Source: Blautia hominis
GTDB lineage: Bacteria > Bacillota > Clostridia > Lachnospirales > Lachnospiraceae
Length of the DNA: 64,000 bases
Direction of reading: 5' to 3'
Assembly: GCA_002270465.1 (NCBI GenBank)
Contig: NQOF01000006.1
Coordinates: 186,001-250,000 of the forward strand
A program made the translations under genes and the position numbers. Below the pieces are notes generated by a model, which saw nothing but the letters and a program-made list of their open reading frames with translations, was not told the origin of the DNA and did not search any database. Below are positions 27,543-36,206 of this stretch, one piece after another (within the stretch, counting starts at the first letter, position 1; each line of letters opens with the position of its first letter).

Positions 27543-27809
27543 ATGAACACAAAGACATATGAATTTGAGGCTGTTATAAAAAAGGTTCCCGATATAGATG
27601 GGGCATATATTGAATTTCCTTTTGATGTGAGGGAGGAGTTTGGCAAAGGGAGAGTGAAGGTACATGCCACATTTGACAGCATACCGTATGACGGAAGCCT
27701 GGTGCGGATGAAAACACCGGGGCATATTATCGGCATAAGAAAAGAGATCAGGCAGAAGATCGGGAAACAGCCGGGTGATATAATCAAAGTTACTATTCAG
27801 GAAAGATAA
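27543..27809 (+). CDS. DUF1905 domain protein
   Basis: 88 aa from ATG 27543 with GTGAGGAAAA upstream. The whole protein is one DUF1905 domain (YEFEAVIKKVPDIDGAYIEFPFDVREEFGKGRVKVHATFDSIPYDGSLVRM pattern), a small beta barrel often found alone or fused to YdeI-like domains. Function is unknown. It is probably cotranscribed with the preceding gene. Confidence 0.8.
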   Translation: MNTKTYEFEAVIKKVPDIDGAYIEFPFDVREEFGKGRVKVHATFDSIPYDGSLVRMKTPGHIIGIRKEIRQKIGKQPGDIIKVTIQER

Positions 27810-28000
27810 TAAGCAAAAATAAAAAGTAAAAGACGGCTTTGCTTTATGCAGGGATACAAAAAAATCCACTTTGTATTTCGTTACAGATTGAATGAAAAAA
27901 TGTGGTAAATTAATTTGCAAACGCAAATTTTATTATGGAAATTTTAAATACTATGTGATATAATCAAACCAGAATTCCTCTGCCCATGCGGAGGTTGTTT

Positions 28001-28867
28001 ATGAACCAAAACAGAAAACTGGCACAACTGATGTTTAAAGATAATTTTATGTTTGGTGCAGTTATGGTAAATGAGGAAATCTGCCGGAATTTTTTGGAAA
28101 TGGCGGTGGGTATTCCGATTGAGAAAGTAGAGATCAGCAAAGAGAAAAGCATGATCTACCACCCGGAATACCGCGGTATACGGCTTGATATTATTGCCAG
28201 AGATGAAAAAAGCACACATTACAATGTGGAGATGCAAGTGGCAAAAAAGTCCCATTTGGGCAAAAGAGCCAGATATTATCACAGTCAGATGGATATGGAG
28301 CTGTTGCTGACGGGAGAAGACTACACATTACTCCCCGCTTCCTATGTGATTTTTATTTGTGATTTTGACCCGTTTGATAAGAAAAGATACCGTTATATCT
28401 TCCAAAATGTCTGCAGGGAAACCGGGCTGTCTATGGCTGACGGGAGCACTACCATTTTTTTGAGCACCTGTGGGGAAAATGAAGCGGAAGTGCCGGAAAA
28501 TCTTATAAAATTCCTGAAATTTGTCAAAGCCGACTTAACAGACAGTACCCGGGACTATCAGGATGATTTTATCAGAAAGATCCAGGAGTCTATAGCAAAG
28601 ATTAAGGGAAGCCGGGAAATGGAGGAGAAGTTCATGCTGCTGGAAGAGTTATTGAGAGATGAACGTGCCGGGGGAGAAGCAAAAGGGCTGGCGAAAGGAA
28701 AGGCAGAATCTGTCCTGCTTCTGCTGGAGGATTTAGGCCCAGTACCCGATGAACTCAGAAAAGCGATCCTGGAGGAACAGGATATGGATATTCTTTCAAA
28801 ATATCTGAAGCTGGCGGCACATGCAGGCTCTATTGCGTATTTTATGGATGGGATAAACCATATCTGA
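28001..28867 (+). CDS. Rpn-family PD-(D/E)XK nuclease / putative transposase-like protein
   Basis: 288 aa from ATG 28001 with GCGGAGG upstream; ATG 27986 lies in the RBS. N-terminal KLAQLMFKDNFMFGAVM and RLDIIARDEKSTHYNVEMQVAKK contain the D...ExQ catalytic pattern of the PD-(D/E)XK transposase-like (Rpn/PDDEXK_2) family. YHSQMDMELLLTGEDY is also typical. A Glu/Ala/Gly/Lys-rich segment (about 220-240) is followed by a helical tail. Rpn proteins promote recombination or act as DNA nucleases with a possible defence role. It stands alone with its own terminator. Confidence 0.85.
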   Translation: MNQNRKLAQLMFKDNFMFGAVMVNEEICRNFLEMAVGIPIEKVEISKEKSMIYHPEYRGIRLDIIARDEKSTHYNVEMQVAKKSHLGKRARYYHSQMDMELLLTGEDYTLLPASYVIFICDFDPFDKKRYRYIFQNVCRETGLSMADGSTTIFLSTCGENEAEVPENLIKFLKFVKADLTDSTRDYQDDFIRKIQESIAKIKGSREMEEKFMLLEELLRDERAGGEAKGLAKGKAESVLLLLEDLGPVPDELRKAILEEQDMDILSKYLKLAAHAGSIAYFMDGINHI

Positions 28868-28888
28868 GAATCTTTATCTTACATAAAT

Positions 28889-28933
28889 GACGCTGCTTGT
28901 TTTTACGAAATGCAGGCAGCGGGCTTCTTTTTT
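28889..28933 (+). terminator. Terminator after Rpn-family gene
   Basis: CGCTGC (28891-28896) pairs with GCAGCG (28916-28921), followed by GGCTTCTTTTTT. Confidence 0.65.
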
Positions 28934-29447
28934 GCGTTTGAAATTCTAAAAACAGATGCTGCAGTTATCTGACTGCGTATCTGCTCTTACAAATCTATGC
29001 CGGATCAGGCATGTGACAAATCCAACAATTGACTACATATTTAAGAAGATGGACAGAGGAATTCTAACATATTTCAGCTTATGGAGCAGTATTTTCTGAG
29101 AGGCTGTGTGTCCCGCGGCTGTCAGACAGTGGCGTATATTTGTATATCTCAATTGTAACTTGCAGCATATAAGCAGAATATGTAAAAATATGTTGAAATT
29201 ATTACTATAAATGTCTTTTTGTGAAAGACATTTATAACAGAAATAAAGAATATCAGTTGATTTATATACAAAGTGTCTTTTGTGGGAAGACGAATGTACA
29301 TTTATAAATAAGCGGCTCATGAAAAAAATGCAGGAAAAGAAAAAATAACTTGCAAAAAATAAATATAATTATACAGTGATGATTAAAAAACAGTAATCTT
29401 ATCTCATGTTTTGAATTAATACTTAAAAAATCTCAGCCGTATAATCA
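28934..29447. other. AT-rich non-coding stretch with a perfect hairpin
   Basis: About 500 bp with no supported gene. It contains a perfect 12-bp hairpin, ATAAATGTCTTT (29207-29218) with AAAGACATTTAT (29224-29235), 5-nt loop. A 95-codon minus-strand ORF (29033-29320) has no RBS or family features. It may be a decayed gene or hold a small RNA. Confidence 0.5.
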
Positions 29448-29590
29448 GTTACTGTTCACTCCGTGTCCAGTAACACGCTTCGCGATGCACAGATATGGGG
29501 CATTCTGCCCCATATCGCGCTGGCTGCCTCGGGATTTTCATGCGCAAGCGCATAAAAACACCTCACGGGATAACAGCCGTGAATAGTAAC
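29448..29590 (+). mobile_element. Family B MITE
   Basis: 143 bp starting GTTACTGTTCAC and ending GTGAATAGTAAC. Inside are the perfect palindrome GATATGGGGCA/TGCCCCATATC and a second hairpin around CATGCGCAAGCGCAT. Flanks TATAATCA and CCTAATCA match 6 of 8 if the end is shifted by one base. It lies upstream of the opp operon promoter. Confidence 0.85.
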
Positions 29591-29629
29591 CCCTAATCAT
29601 ACAATAAATGCAGGATAAGAAATTAAAAC

Positions 29630-29658
29630 TTGTATTTTTTCTCCTTCTATAGTAAAAT
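29630..29658 (+). promoter_or_regulatory. Promoter of peptide transporter operon
   Basis: TTGTAT (29630-29635), a 17-nt spacer, and TAAAAT (29653-29658). An ACCAC/GTGGT inverted repeat lies at about 29689-29705, within the leader. Confidence 0.5.
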
Positions 29659-29752
29659 GGTTAGCACAGAGTTCTTTGTGTTTACCACGTCAAAGTGGTG
29701 TCAGAATGACAGAGCACAGGGAGGACTGCGTGAATCAAAGGAGGGATTTTCT

Positions 29753-31429
29753 ATGAAGAGAAAAGTAATTGCGGCTTTACTCTGCACATCTATGGCGATC
29801 ACCATGATGGCAGGATGTGGAAGCAACAAGAAGACTGGTGCAGATAACACTGGCGACACAACAAAGACAGAAACTTCCGGTGAAGAAGGAAATGCGGATG
29901 CAGAAACAGAAACCGGCACAACAGAAAAGAAAGCCAGCGGCGAAATGCTCACAGAGTTTACAGAGGTTCCGTCTGATGTGGACACAGAGCAGACACTGCG
30001 ATATGCGCAGGGTGCAGACCCCCGTGGCCTTGACCCGGCTATGATCGATGACGGAGAGTCTTCCAAGCCAATCTGCCAGATGTATGAAGGTCTTCTGAAA
30101 TACGGTGACAGCAATACAGAAGTGGAAGCGTGCCTGGCTGAATCCTGGGAAGTAAGTGAAGATGGACTGACTTATACCTTCAAACTGAGAGAAGGCGTAA
30201 AATTCCATGACGGAACAGACTTCAACGCAGAAGCAGTAAAATACAATGTGGACAGACAAACAGTCAATAAAACAGAGGACATGCTTTATGCAGACTTTGT
30301 TTACGGTGATGTTACAGAGTGTAACGTGGTTGATGACTATACAGTGGAGTTTAAACTGGGCAAAAAATCCACACCGTTCTTAAACAACCTGGCAATGTCC
30401 CTGGGCGCACCCATGGTAAGCCCTACAGCATGTGACGCAGCAAACGGCAACCTGAATGAAGCCCCATGCGGTACAGGCCCGTACAAATTCGTAAGATGGA
30501 ACAAGAACGAAGCCGTAGTTATGGAAAGAAATGAAGACTACTGGGGCGAGAAGGGTGTTGCAAAAGAGATCATTTTCTCCACGATCCCGGATAACTCCGC
30601 ACGTGTGGTTGCACTGACAAACGGTGAAGTGGATATTATTGATGGTATTGACGCCACCGTGGTAGACCAGATCACATCTGCCGGCTGTCTGTTATATCAG
30701 GCAGAGGGTATGAATATCAACTACATGGCTTACAATACACAGAGAATAACAGACCCAGAGATCAGAAAAGCATTAAATGAAGCGGTCAATGTACCGGAGT
30801 TGGTAGAAAGCATTTATAAAGGTTACGCAACCCAGGCTACTACAATTCTTCCGACGTTCATGCCTGGCTACAGTGCAGACGTAAAACAGACGGAATACAA
30901 TCCGGAAGAGTCCAAAAAGGTACTGGAAGAAAAGGGTATTACAGAACTGAAGATGATGGCTTACACAAACCCGAGACCGTACAATACTGCAACCGGACAG
31001 ACACTGGCAGAAGCTCTCCAGGGATATTTCGATAAAGTAGGTGTTAAAGTTTCTATTGATTCCTATGACTGGACAACCTACAAGGAAAAACTCGGTGCCG
31101 GTGATTATGATATGTGTCTGTACGGCTGGATCGGTGACAACGGTGACCCGGATAACTTCATGTATCTGCTGACACATGAGGACCCGGCAATGAACGTTGC
31201 TCTGTACCGTGATGACGAATACAACACCATGCTGTCAGAAGCAGCATCCATGGAAAACGGCGACGAAAGAAATGGAGCTTACGGCAAAATGGAACAGAAG
31301 ATTGCAGACGAAAATGTGTGGCTGCCGATTTCTCATCAGCAGAACCTGTCAGGTTATGTGTCAAATGTACAGAACTTCATTGCACATCCTACAGGAAATG
31401 TTTTCTTGAGCAAGACATATAAGAATTGA
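29753..31429 (+). CDS. Peptide ABC transporter substrate-binding lipoprotein (OppA/DppA-like)
   Basis: 558 aa from ATG 29753 (RBS AAGGAGGG). Lipoprotein signal with lipobox MAGC (Cys about 22), an acidic Thr/Glu linker, then a family 5 binding protein (SBP_bac_5): RYAQGADPRGLDPAM, VSEDGLTYTFKLREGVKFHDGTDF, GTGPYKFVRWNKNEAVVMERNEDYW. It captures peptides, or possibly nickel or glycosides, outside the membrane. It is the first gene of a five-gene operon and is separated from the permeases by two strong hairpins that probably allow higher expression of this subunit. Confidence 0.9.
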   Translation: MKRKVIAALLCTSMAITMMAGCGSNKKTGADNTGDTTKTETSGEEGNADAETETGTTEKKASGEMLTEFTEVPSDVDTEQTLRYAQGADPRGLDPAMIDDGESSKPICQMYEGLLKYGDSNTEVEACLAESWEVSEDGLTYTFKLREGVKFHDGTDFNAEAVKYNVDRQTVNKTEDMLYADFVYGDVTECNVVDDYTVEFKLGKKSTPFLNNLAMSLGAPMVSPTACDAANGNLNEAPCGTGPYKFVRWNKNEAVVMERNEDYWGEKGVAKEIIFSTIPDNSARVVALTNGEVDIIDGIDATVVDQITSAGCLLYQAEGMNINYMAYNTQRITDPEIRKALNEAVNVPELVESIYKGYATQATTILPTFMPGYSADVKQTEYNPEESKKVLEEKGITELKMMAYTNPRPYNTATGQTLAEALQGYFDKVGVKVSIDSYDWTTYKEKLGAGDYDMCLYGWIGDNGDPDNFMYLLTHEDPAMNVALYRDDEYNTMLSEAASMENGDERNGAYGKMEQKIADENVWLPISHQQNLSGYVSNVQNFIAHPTGNVFLSKTYKN

Positions 31430-31468
31430 TTGTAACCGGAAAGGTACCAAACCATTACAATTAATTGG

Positions 31469-31595
31469 TAAAACAGGATTGCATAAGGGCAGAGAGATCT
31501 GCCCTTATATGCGGTCTAAAAGCCTGTTTTACGGAGGAACAGTTCATTTCTGAGAGGGCTTTTTCAAAGACCCCTTGAGAAATGAATTGTTCCGG
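31469..31595 (+). other. Two strong intercistronic RNA hairpins (oppA-oppB)
   Basis: Hairpin 1 (31469-31531): outer TAAAACAGG/CCTGTTTTA and inner ATAAGGGCAGA/TCTGCCCTTAT. Hairpin 2 (about 31534-31595): GGAACAGTTCATTTCT with AGAAATGAATTGTTCC. Neither is followed by a T-tract, so they look like mRNA-stabilising or processing structures. Confidence 0.75.
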
Positions 31596-31627
31596 AGATA
31601 ATCAAAAGAAAAAAGAGAGGGCAAGAC

Positions 31628-32644
31628 ATGTTTAAGTACATAATCAAACGGCTTTTACAGCTCATACCGGTTCTCTTCGGTGTATCCCTGATCGTCTTTT
31701 TCCTTATGCGTGTATGTGCACCGGACCCTGCGTCCATAGTATTGGGGCAGCACGCTACACAGGAAAGCATGGAAGAGTGGCGGGAGGCGAACGGGCTGAA
31801 CGAACCCATAGTTACGCAGTATGTAGATTTTATTAAAGGCGCTGTTACCGGTGATCTGGGTACATCCTATTATACAAAAGCACCTGTAACAAAAGAAATT
31901 TTCAGTCGTTTCCCGGCTACTGTGGAGCTGGCAATCGTTGCCATTATACTGGCCGCGTTTTTTGGGATCGTGATCGGTGCTGTTTCGGCAGTGAAAAAGA
32001 ACTCGATTTTTGACAACGGAGGTATGCTGATATCCCTGATCGGAGTGTCCGTACCTATTTTCTGGCTGGGCATTATGCTGATCATTCTGTTTTCCGGTGT
32101 TCTGCACTGGCTGCCCTCCAGCGGACGGATCGACCCGGCTTTGCGTCCTGATACCGTGACGGGATTTATGATCATTGACAGTATCTTGGAAGGAAACACA
32201 GAGGCTCTGAAAGACAGCCTTCTGCATATGGTTCTTCCGGCAGTGACACTGAGTCTTTATTCTATGGCTATCATTGCCCGTATGACACGTTCCAGTATGC
32301 TGGAAACGCTGGGACAGGATTACATCCGTACTGCAAGAGCAAAAGGAATCAGCGAAGGCAAAGTGACGAGAAGACATGCACTGCGCAACGCTATGCTTCC
32401 CGTCACAACCGTTATCGGCCTGCAGTTAGGTTCCCTGCTTGGCGGTGCGGTATTGACAGAATCTGTATATGCATGGCCCGGAATCGGAAACTACACGGTG
32501 CAGTGTATCATGAAATCGGATTTCCCTGTTGTGCAGGGAGTGGTACTGCTGATCGCAGTCATATTCGTGCTGATGAATCTGATCGTAGACGTTATCTATG
32601 CATTTTTAGATCCGCGTATCAAATATGTTAAGAAGGAGGTGTAG
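31628..32644 (+). CDS. Peptide ABC transporter permease (OppB/DppB-like)
   Basis: 338 aa, six membrane helices. The N-terminal MFKYIIKRLLQLIPVLFGVSLIVFFLMR and the EAA-loop region QDYIRTARAKGISEGKVTRRHALRNAMLPV are diagnostic of OppB/DppB. It forms the channel with the next gene's product. Confidence 0.92.
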   Translation: MFKYIIKRLLQLIPVLFGVSLIVFFLMRVCAPDPASIVLGQHATQESMEEWREANGLNEPIVTQYVDFIKGAVTGDLGTSYYTKAPVTKEIFSRFPATVELAIVAIILAAFFGIVIGAVSAVKKNSIFDNGGMLISLIGVSVPIFWLGIMLIILFSGVLHWLPSSGRIDPALRPDTVTGFMIIDSILEGNTEALKDSLLHMVLPAVTLSLYSMAIIARMTRSSMLETLGQDYIRTARAKGISEGKVTRRHALRNAMLPVTTVIGLQLGSLLGGAVLTESVYAWPGIGNYTVQCIMKSDFPVVQGVVLLIAVIFVLMNLIVDVIYAFLDPRIKYVKKEV

Positions 32645-32649
32645 CCGTC

Positions 32650-33540
32650 ATGCGGAAAAAACAACAGGTACAGACAACAGGAGAGACACTTGAAAAACCG
32701 GAATCCCAAATCCGTGTGATGTGGGACACCCTGAAAAAGAATAAGGCAGCAGTGGCGGGTCTTATCGTTATTGTATTTTTTGTATTTTTAGCGATCATGG
32801 GAGACTGGCTGGCTCCTTATGATCCGGAGTATTCTGATATGGCCCATACGTTTGTTGCGCCTTGTAAGGATTACTACTTTGGAACAGACCAGCTTGGGCG
32901 GGATATCTTTTCCCGTGTACTGTCAGGTACCAAAGTCTCTCTCTTTGTAGGTGTGGCTGCCGTTGTGTATTCTCTGCTGATCGGTACCATCCTCGGTTCT
33001 GTGGCAGGGTATTTCGGCGGTAAAGCCGATTCCTTTATTATGAGATGTATGGATATTATGCTCTCCATTCCCTCGATCCTTCTGGCAATCACATTGATGG
33101 CAGCACTGGGGAAAGGGCTTGATAAGGCTATTATTGCCATTGGTACCGTGTCAATCCCGGAATACGCCCGGATTGTGCGAAGTTCCATTCTTTCAGTCAA
33201 GGAAAATGACTATGTGGCTGCCGCTAAGGTTGTGGGGAATTCTGACAGGAGGATCATCTTTCATCACATCCTTCCAAACGTGGTAAGCTCCATTGTGGTC
33301 AGGGCAACCCTTGGTATCTCCACCGCGATCCTGGATACTGCGGCCCTTGGATTCTTAGGCATGGGTGTACAGCCGCCTATGGCAGAGTGGGGAGATATGC
33401 TGGGACGTGCGAGGACCTATATTTTCTCAGCGCCCTACACCCTGATTTTCCCGGGTCTTGCCATCACATTGGCAGTGCTGGCATTCAACCTGTTTGGCGA
33501 CGGCCTGCGCGATGCGCTGGATCCGAAAGAAAGAGTATAA
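32650..33540 (+). CDS. Peptide ABC transporter permease (OppC/DppC-like)
   Basis: 296 aa. An N-terminal cytosolic segment precedes the first helix ([21 protein letters not shown]). [24 protein letters not shown] and the EAA-type loop [27 protein letters not shown] are the OppC/DppC pattern. It starts 5 bp after oppB and is followed by the ATPase genes. Confidence 0.92.
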   Translation: MRKKQQVQTTGETLEKPESQIRVMWDTLKKNKAAVAGLIVIVFFVFLAIMGDWLAPYDPEYSDMAHTFVAPCKDYYFGTDQLGRDIFSRVLSGTKVSLFVGVAAVVYSLLIGTILGSVAGYFGGKADSFIMRCMDIMLSIPSILLAITLMAALGKGLDKAIIAIGTVSIPEYARIVRSSILSVKENDYVAAAKVVGNSDRRIIFHHILPNVVSSIVVRATLGISTAILDTAALGFLGMGVQPPMAEWGDMLGRARTYIFSAPYTLIFPGLAITLAVLAFNLFGDGLRDALDPKERV

Positions 33541-33553
33541 GGAGGACCGTATC

Positions 33554-34528
33554 ATGTTATTGGAAGTAAACGATCTGGAGACAGAATTTAAAGTAAAAAG
33601 AGGTACGGTCAAGGCGGTAAACGGTGTCAGCTTTGCAGTGGACAAAGGAGAGATCCTGGCGGTGGTGGGAGAATCCGGTTCCGGAAAAAGTGTTACCTCC
33701 CTCTCTGTCATGGGATTGATCCGTGACCCAGGCCGGGTGGCAGGAGGGGAAATCCTGTTCAACGGCGAAAATCTGTTAAAGAAAAACACAAAAGAGATGC
33801 AGGCTGTCCGCGGAGATAAGATCTCAATGATCTTCCAGGAGCCAATGACCTCTCTAAATCCGGTGTACAGGATCAAGGACCAGATTATGGAGACCATTCT
33901 GACCCACACCACTATGAGCAAGAAGGAGGCTCTTGACAGAGCCATTCAAATGCTGGACCTGGTAGGTATTCCTGCTCCGGAGCAGCGTGTGAACGACTAT
34001 CCGCATCAGATGTCCGGCGGTATGCGTCAGCGTGTGATGATTGCCATGGCTCTGGCCTGTGATCCCGAGCTTCTGATCGCAGATGAGCCTACCACTGCCC
34101 TTGACGTTACCATCCAGGCACAGATCCTGGATCTGATCAACCGTCTGAGAGAAAAACTGGGTATGGCAGTGCTCCTCATCACCCATGACCTGGGGGTTGT
34201 GGCTGAGACTGCGGACAAAGTGGTGGTCATGTACTGCGGACGCGTGGTGGAGCAGGCTACTGTGGAACAGCTTTTCACAAAACCCCTGCATCCTTACACA
34301 CAGGGACTTTTGGACTCCATCCCGAAAATGGATGAAGACAGGGAACGCCTGTACATGATCAAAGGTATTGTACCGGACCCAATACATCTGCCGAAGGGAT
34401 GTTCCTTTGCGGACCGCTGTGACAAATGTATGGATAAGTGCAGGGAACATATGCCCAAACTGGCTGAGACAGAGGATGGAAGAAAAGTTAGATGCTTCCT
34501 GGTAAGCGATGAAGTGGAGGGTGCGTAA
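33554..34528 (+). CDS. Peptide ABC transporter ATPase (OppD/DppD-like)
   Basis: 324 aa from ATG 33554, RBS AAGGAGG. Walker A GESGSGKS, signature MSGGMRQR, Walker [13 protein letters not shown]. The C-terminal oligopeptide-transporter extension contains [12 protein letters not shown] cysteines that bind a 4Fe-4S cluster in this family. It acts as a heterodimer with the next ATPase. Confidence 0.92.
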   Translation: MLLEVNDLETEFKVKRGTVKAVNGVSFAVDKGEILAVVGESGSGKSVTSLSVMGLIRDPGRVAGGEILFNGENLLKKNTKEMQAVRGDKISMIFQEPMTSLNPVYRIKDQIMETILTHTTMSKKEALDRAIQMLDLVGIPAPEQRVNDYPHQMSGGMRQRVMIAMALACDPELLIADEPTTALDVTIQAQILDLINRLREKLGMAVLLITHDLGVVAETADKVVVMYCGRVVEQATVEQLFTKPLHPYTQGLLDSIPKMDEDRERLYMIKGIVPDPIHLPKGCSFADRCDKCMDKCREHMPKLAETEDGRKVRCFLVSDEVEGA

Positions 34529-34529
34529 G

Positions 34530-35513
34530 ATGAGTGAAGAGAAGAGAGAAGTGCTTTTGGAGGCCAGACACCTGAAAAAGTATTTCGATGTGGAGACAAA
34601 TTTCTTCGGAAAACCCACCGCTGTCCTGAAAGCTGTGGATGATGTTTCTTTTAAAATATATAAAGGCGAAGCTCTGGGCCTGGTTGGAGAGTCCGGCTGC
34701 GGTAAATCCACGATCGGCAAAATGCTGGTGGATCTGTACAAGCCCACTTCAGGCGAAATCATATACAATGGAACCGATATATCCAAGCTCTCCACAAAAG
34801 AGAGAAGAAAATACTGCAAGGACATCCAATTGATCTTCCAGGATCCTTATGCATCCCTGAACCCGCGTATGACGGTGGGCGACATTATCGCTGAACCCAT
34901 CCGTATCAACAAGCTCATGCCGGATAACCAGGTGGAGGACAGGGTTACCTATCTGATGAACTGCGTAGGCCTTGCAAATCATCAGAGAAACCGGTATCCT
35001 CATGAGTTTTCAGGCGGACAGAGACAGAGGGTGGGAATTGCCAGAGCGCTGGCTGTACAGCCCAAGCTGATCGTCTGCGATGAGCCGGTATCCGCACTGG
35101 ATGTCTCCATTCAGGCCCAGGTTCTGAACCTGCTGGATGATCTGAAGGACGAATTTGGACTTACCTACCTGTTTATTGCCCATGGACTGAACGTGGTGAA
35201 ACACATAAGTGACCGTGTGGGTGTAATGTATCTTGGTAAGCTGATGGAGGTAGCAGATAAGCGTGAGATCTATGATAATCCGCTGAATCCATACACACAG
35301 GCCCTCCTTTCCGCGATTCCATCCACGGATATCACGAAGAAAAAAGAGAGGATCATTCTCACGGGGGATGTGCCAACGCCTATTAACCCTCCGGCAGGCT
35401 GCCGTTTCTGCTCCCGCTGTTTTAAGAAAACAGAGGGCTGTGATACGGTGATGCCTGAATTAAAGGATATTGGAAACGGGCATATGGCTGCCTGTCATCT
35501 CTATGATCAATAA
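34530..35513 (+). CDS. Peptide ABC transporter ATPase (OppF/DppF-like)
   Basis: 327 aa from ATG 34530, one base after the oppD stop. Walker A GESGCGKST, signature FSGGQRQR, Walker B LIVCDEPVSALD. C-terminal GCRFCSRCFKKTEGCDTV matches the family Fe-S extension. Last gene of the peptide operon. Confidence 0.92.
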   Translation: MSEEKREVLLEARHLKKYFDVETNFFGKPTAVLKAVDDVSFKIYKGEALGLVGESGCGKSTIGKMLVDLYKPTSGEIIYNGTDISKLSTKERRKYCKDIQLIFQDPYASLNPRMTVGDIIAEPIRINKLMPDNQVEDRVTYLMNCVGLANHQRNRYPHEFSGGQRQRVGIARALAVQPKLIVCDEPVSALDVSIQAQVLNLLDDLKDEFGLTYLFIAHGLNVVKHISDRVGVMYLGKLMEVADKREIYDNPLNPYTQALLSAIPSTDITKKKERIILTGDVPTPINPPAGCRFCSRCFKKTEGCDTVMPELKDIGNGHMAACHLYDQ

Positions 35514-35556
35514 AGCGGCAACTGTTTTGTATGTGCACAGTTATAAGATCCTTCCT

Positions 35557-35690
35557 GTAACTATTCAGTAGGTCTGCGCATTCACTGCGCTGACCGTAAG
35601 AAAGCATTCCGCAGCCAAGCAAAAATCCCATCGCCAAAGGCGATTCTGCATGGATCTTTGCCTGTAACTGTGAGGGTACTGAACAGTTAC
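35557..35690 (-). mobile_element. Family A MITE, complete, perfect 8-bp target duplication
   Basis: 134 bp starting GTAACTATTCAGTA and ending TACTGAACAGTTAC. It is flanked by TCCTTCCT on both sides (35549-35556 and 35691-35698). It lies between the oppF stop and the operon terminator, about 95% identical by eye to the copy at 18232. Confidence 0.93.
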
Positions 35691-35700
35691 TCCTTCCTAT

Positions 35701-35750
35701 AAAATACAAACACAGCCCCGGCAGTTCTATGCTGCCGGGGCTGTATTTTG
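35701..35750 (+). terminator. Terminator of peptide transporter operon
   Basis: Perfect 13-bp stem ACAGCCCCGGCAG (35712-35724) with CTGCCGGGGCTGT (35732-35744), 7-nt loop, with A/T flanks on both sides. Confidence 0.92.
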
Positions 35751-35902
35751 AATATATAAAAGGATTTTATCAGTTAGGCTTTTTCTTTTTTGAAACTGTG
35801 GTTTCTGTGCTCCATATACTTGTCAGTATTGTGCTTATAGACATTATACCATGATATAAAGATAAGTAAAGATAAAAATGGGCAAAATGACGAATATATA
35901 TA

Positions 35903-36038
35903 GTTGCTGTTCCACTGTACCGGGAGGCGTTTTCATGCCGGAAGCATGAAAATCCCGAGGCAGCCAGCGCGATATGGGGCAGAATGCTCCATATCTGTGC
36001 ATCGCGAAGCGTGTTACTGACACGGAGTGGACAGTAAC
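35903..36038 (-). mobile_element. Family B MITE, inverted copy
   Basis: 136 bp starting GTTGCTGTTCCACT and ending AGTGGACAGTAAC. Its interior is the reverse complement of the copies at 29448 and 49545. TATATATA flanks both ends (35895-35902, 36039-36046); this is an 8/8 match but low complexity. Confidence 0.88.
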
Positions 36039-36121
36039 TATATATACTTCATGGTCTTTGGCAGCAGCCGTAAACAGGAACCCGCAGCAGCAAAGTTTAT
36101 GCAACTTTAATAATTAGTCTT

Positions 36122-36151
36122 GTTGACACCATTCCTGTAAAGACATATAAT
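36122..36151 (+). promoter_or_regulatory. Promoter of RND pump operon
   Basis: TTGACA (36122-36127), an 18-nt spacer, and TATAAT (36146-36151). Both hexamers are consensus. Confidence 0.75.
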
Positions 36152-36161
36152 TTTAACATCA

Positions 36162-36177
36162 GACTGACCGGTCAGTC
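36162..36177. promoter_or_regulatory. Probable TetR operator
   Basis: Perfect 16-bp palindrome GACTGACCGGTCAGTC immediately downstream of the -10 box, followed by an extra CGGTCG half. It is well placed for repression by the TetR-type protein encoded at the end of the operon. Confidence 0.8.
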
Positions 36178-36206
36178 GGTCGAGCAAAAATACAGGAGGA
36201 CTTCAA

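Noticed and set aside
29033-29320. 95-codon ORF on the minus strand in the AT-rich gap
   Set aside because: No RBS, no recognisable domain, and composition as expected of random AT-rich DNA.
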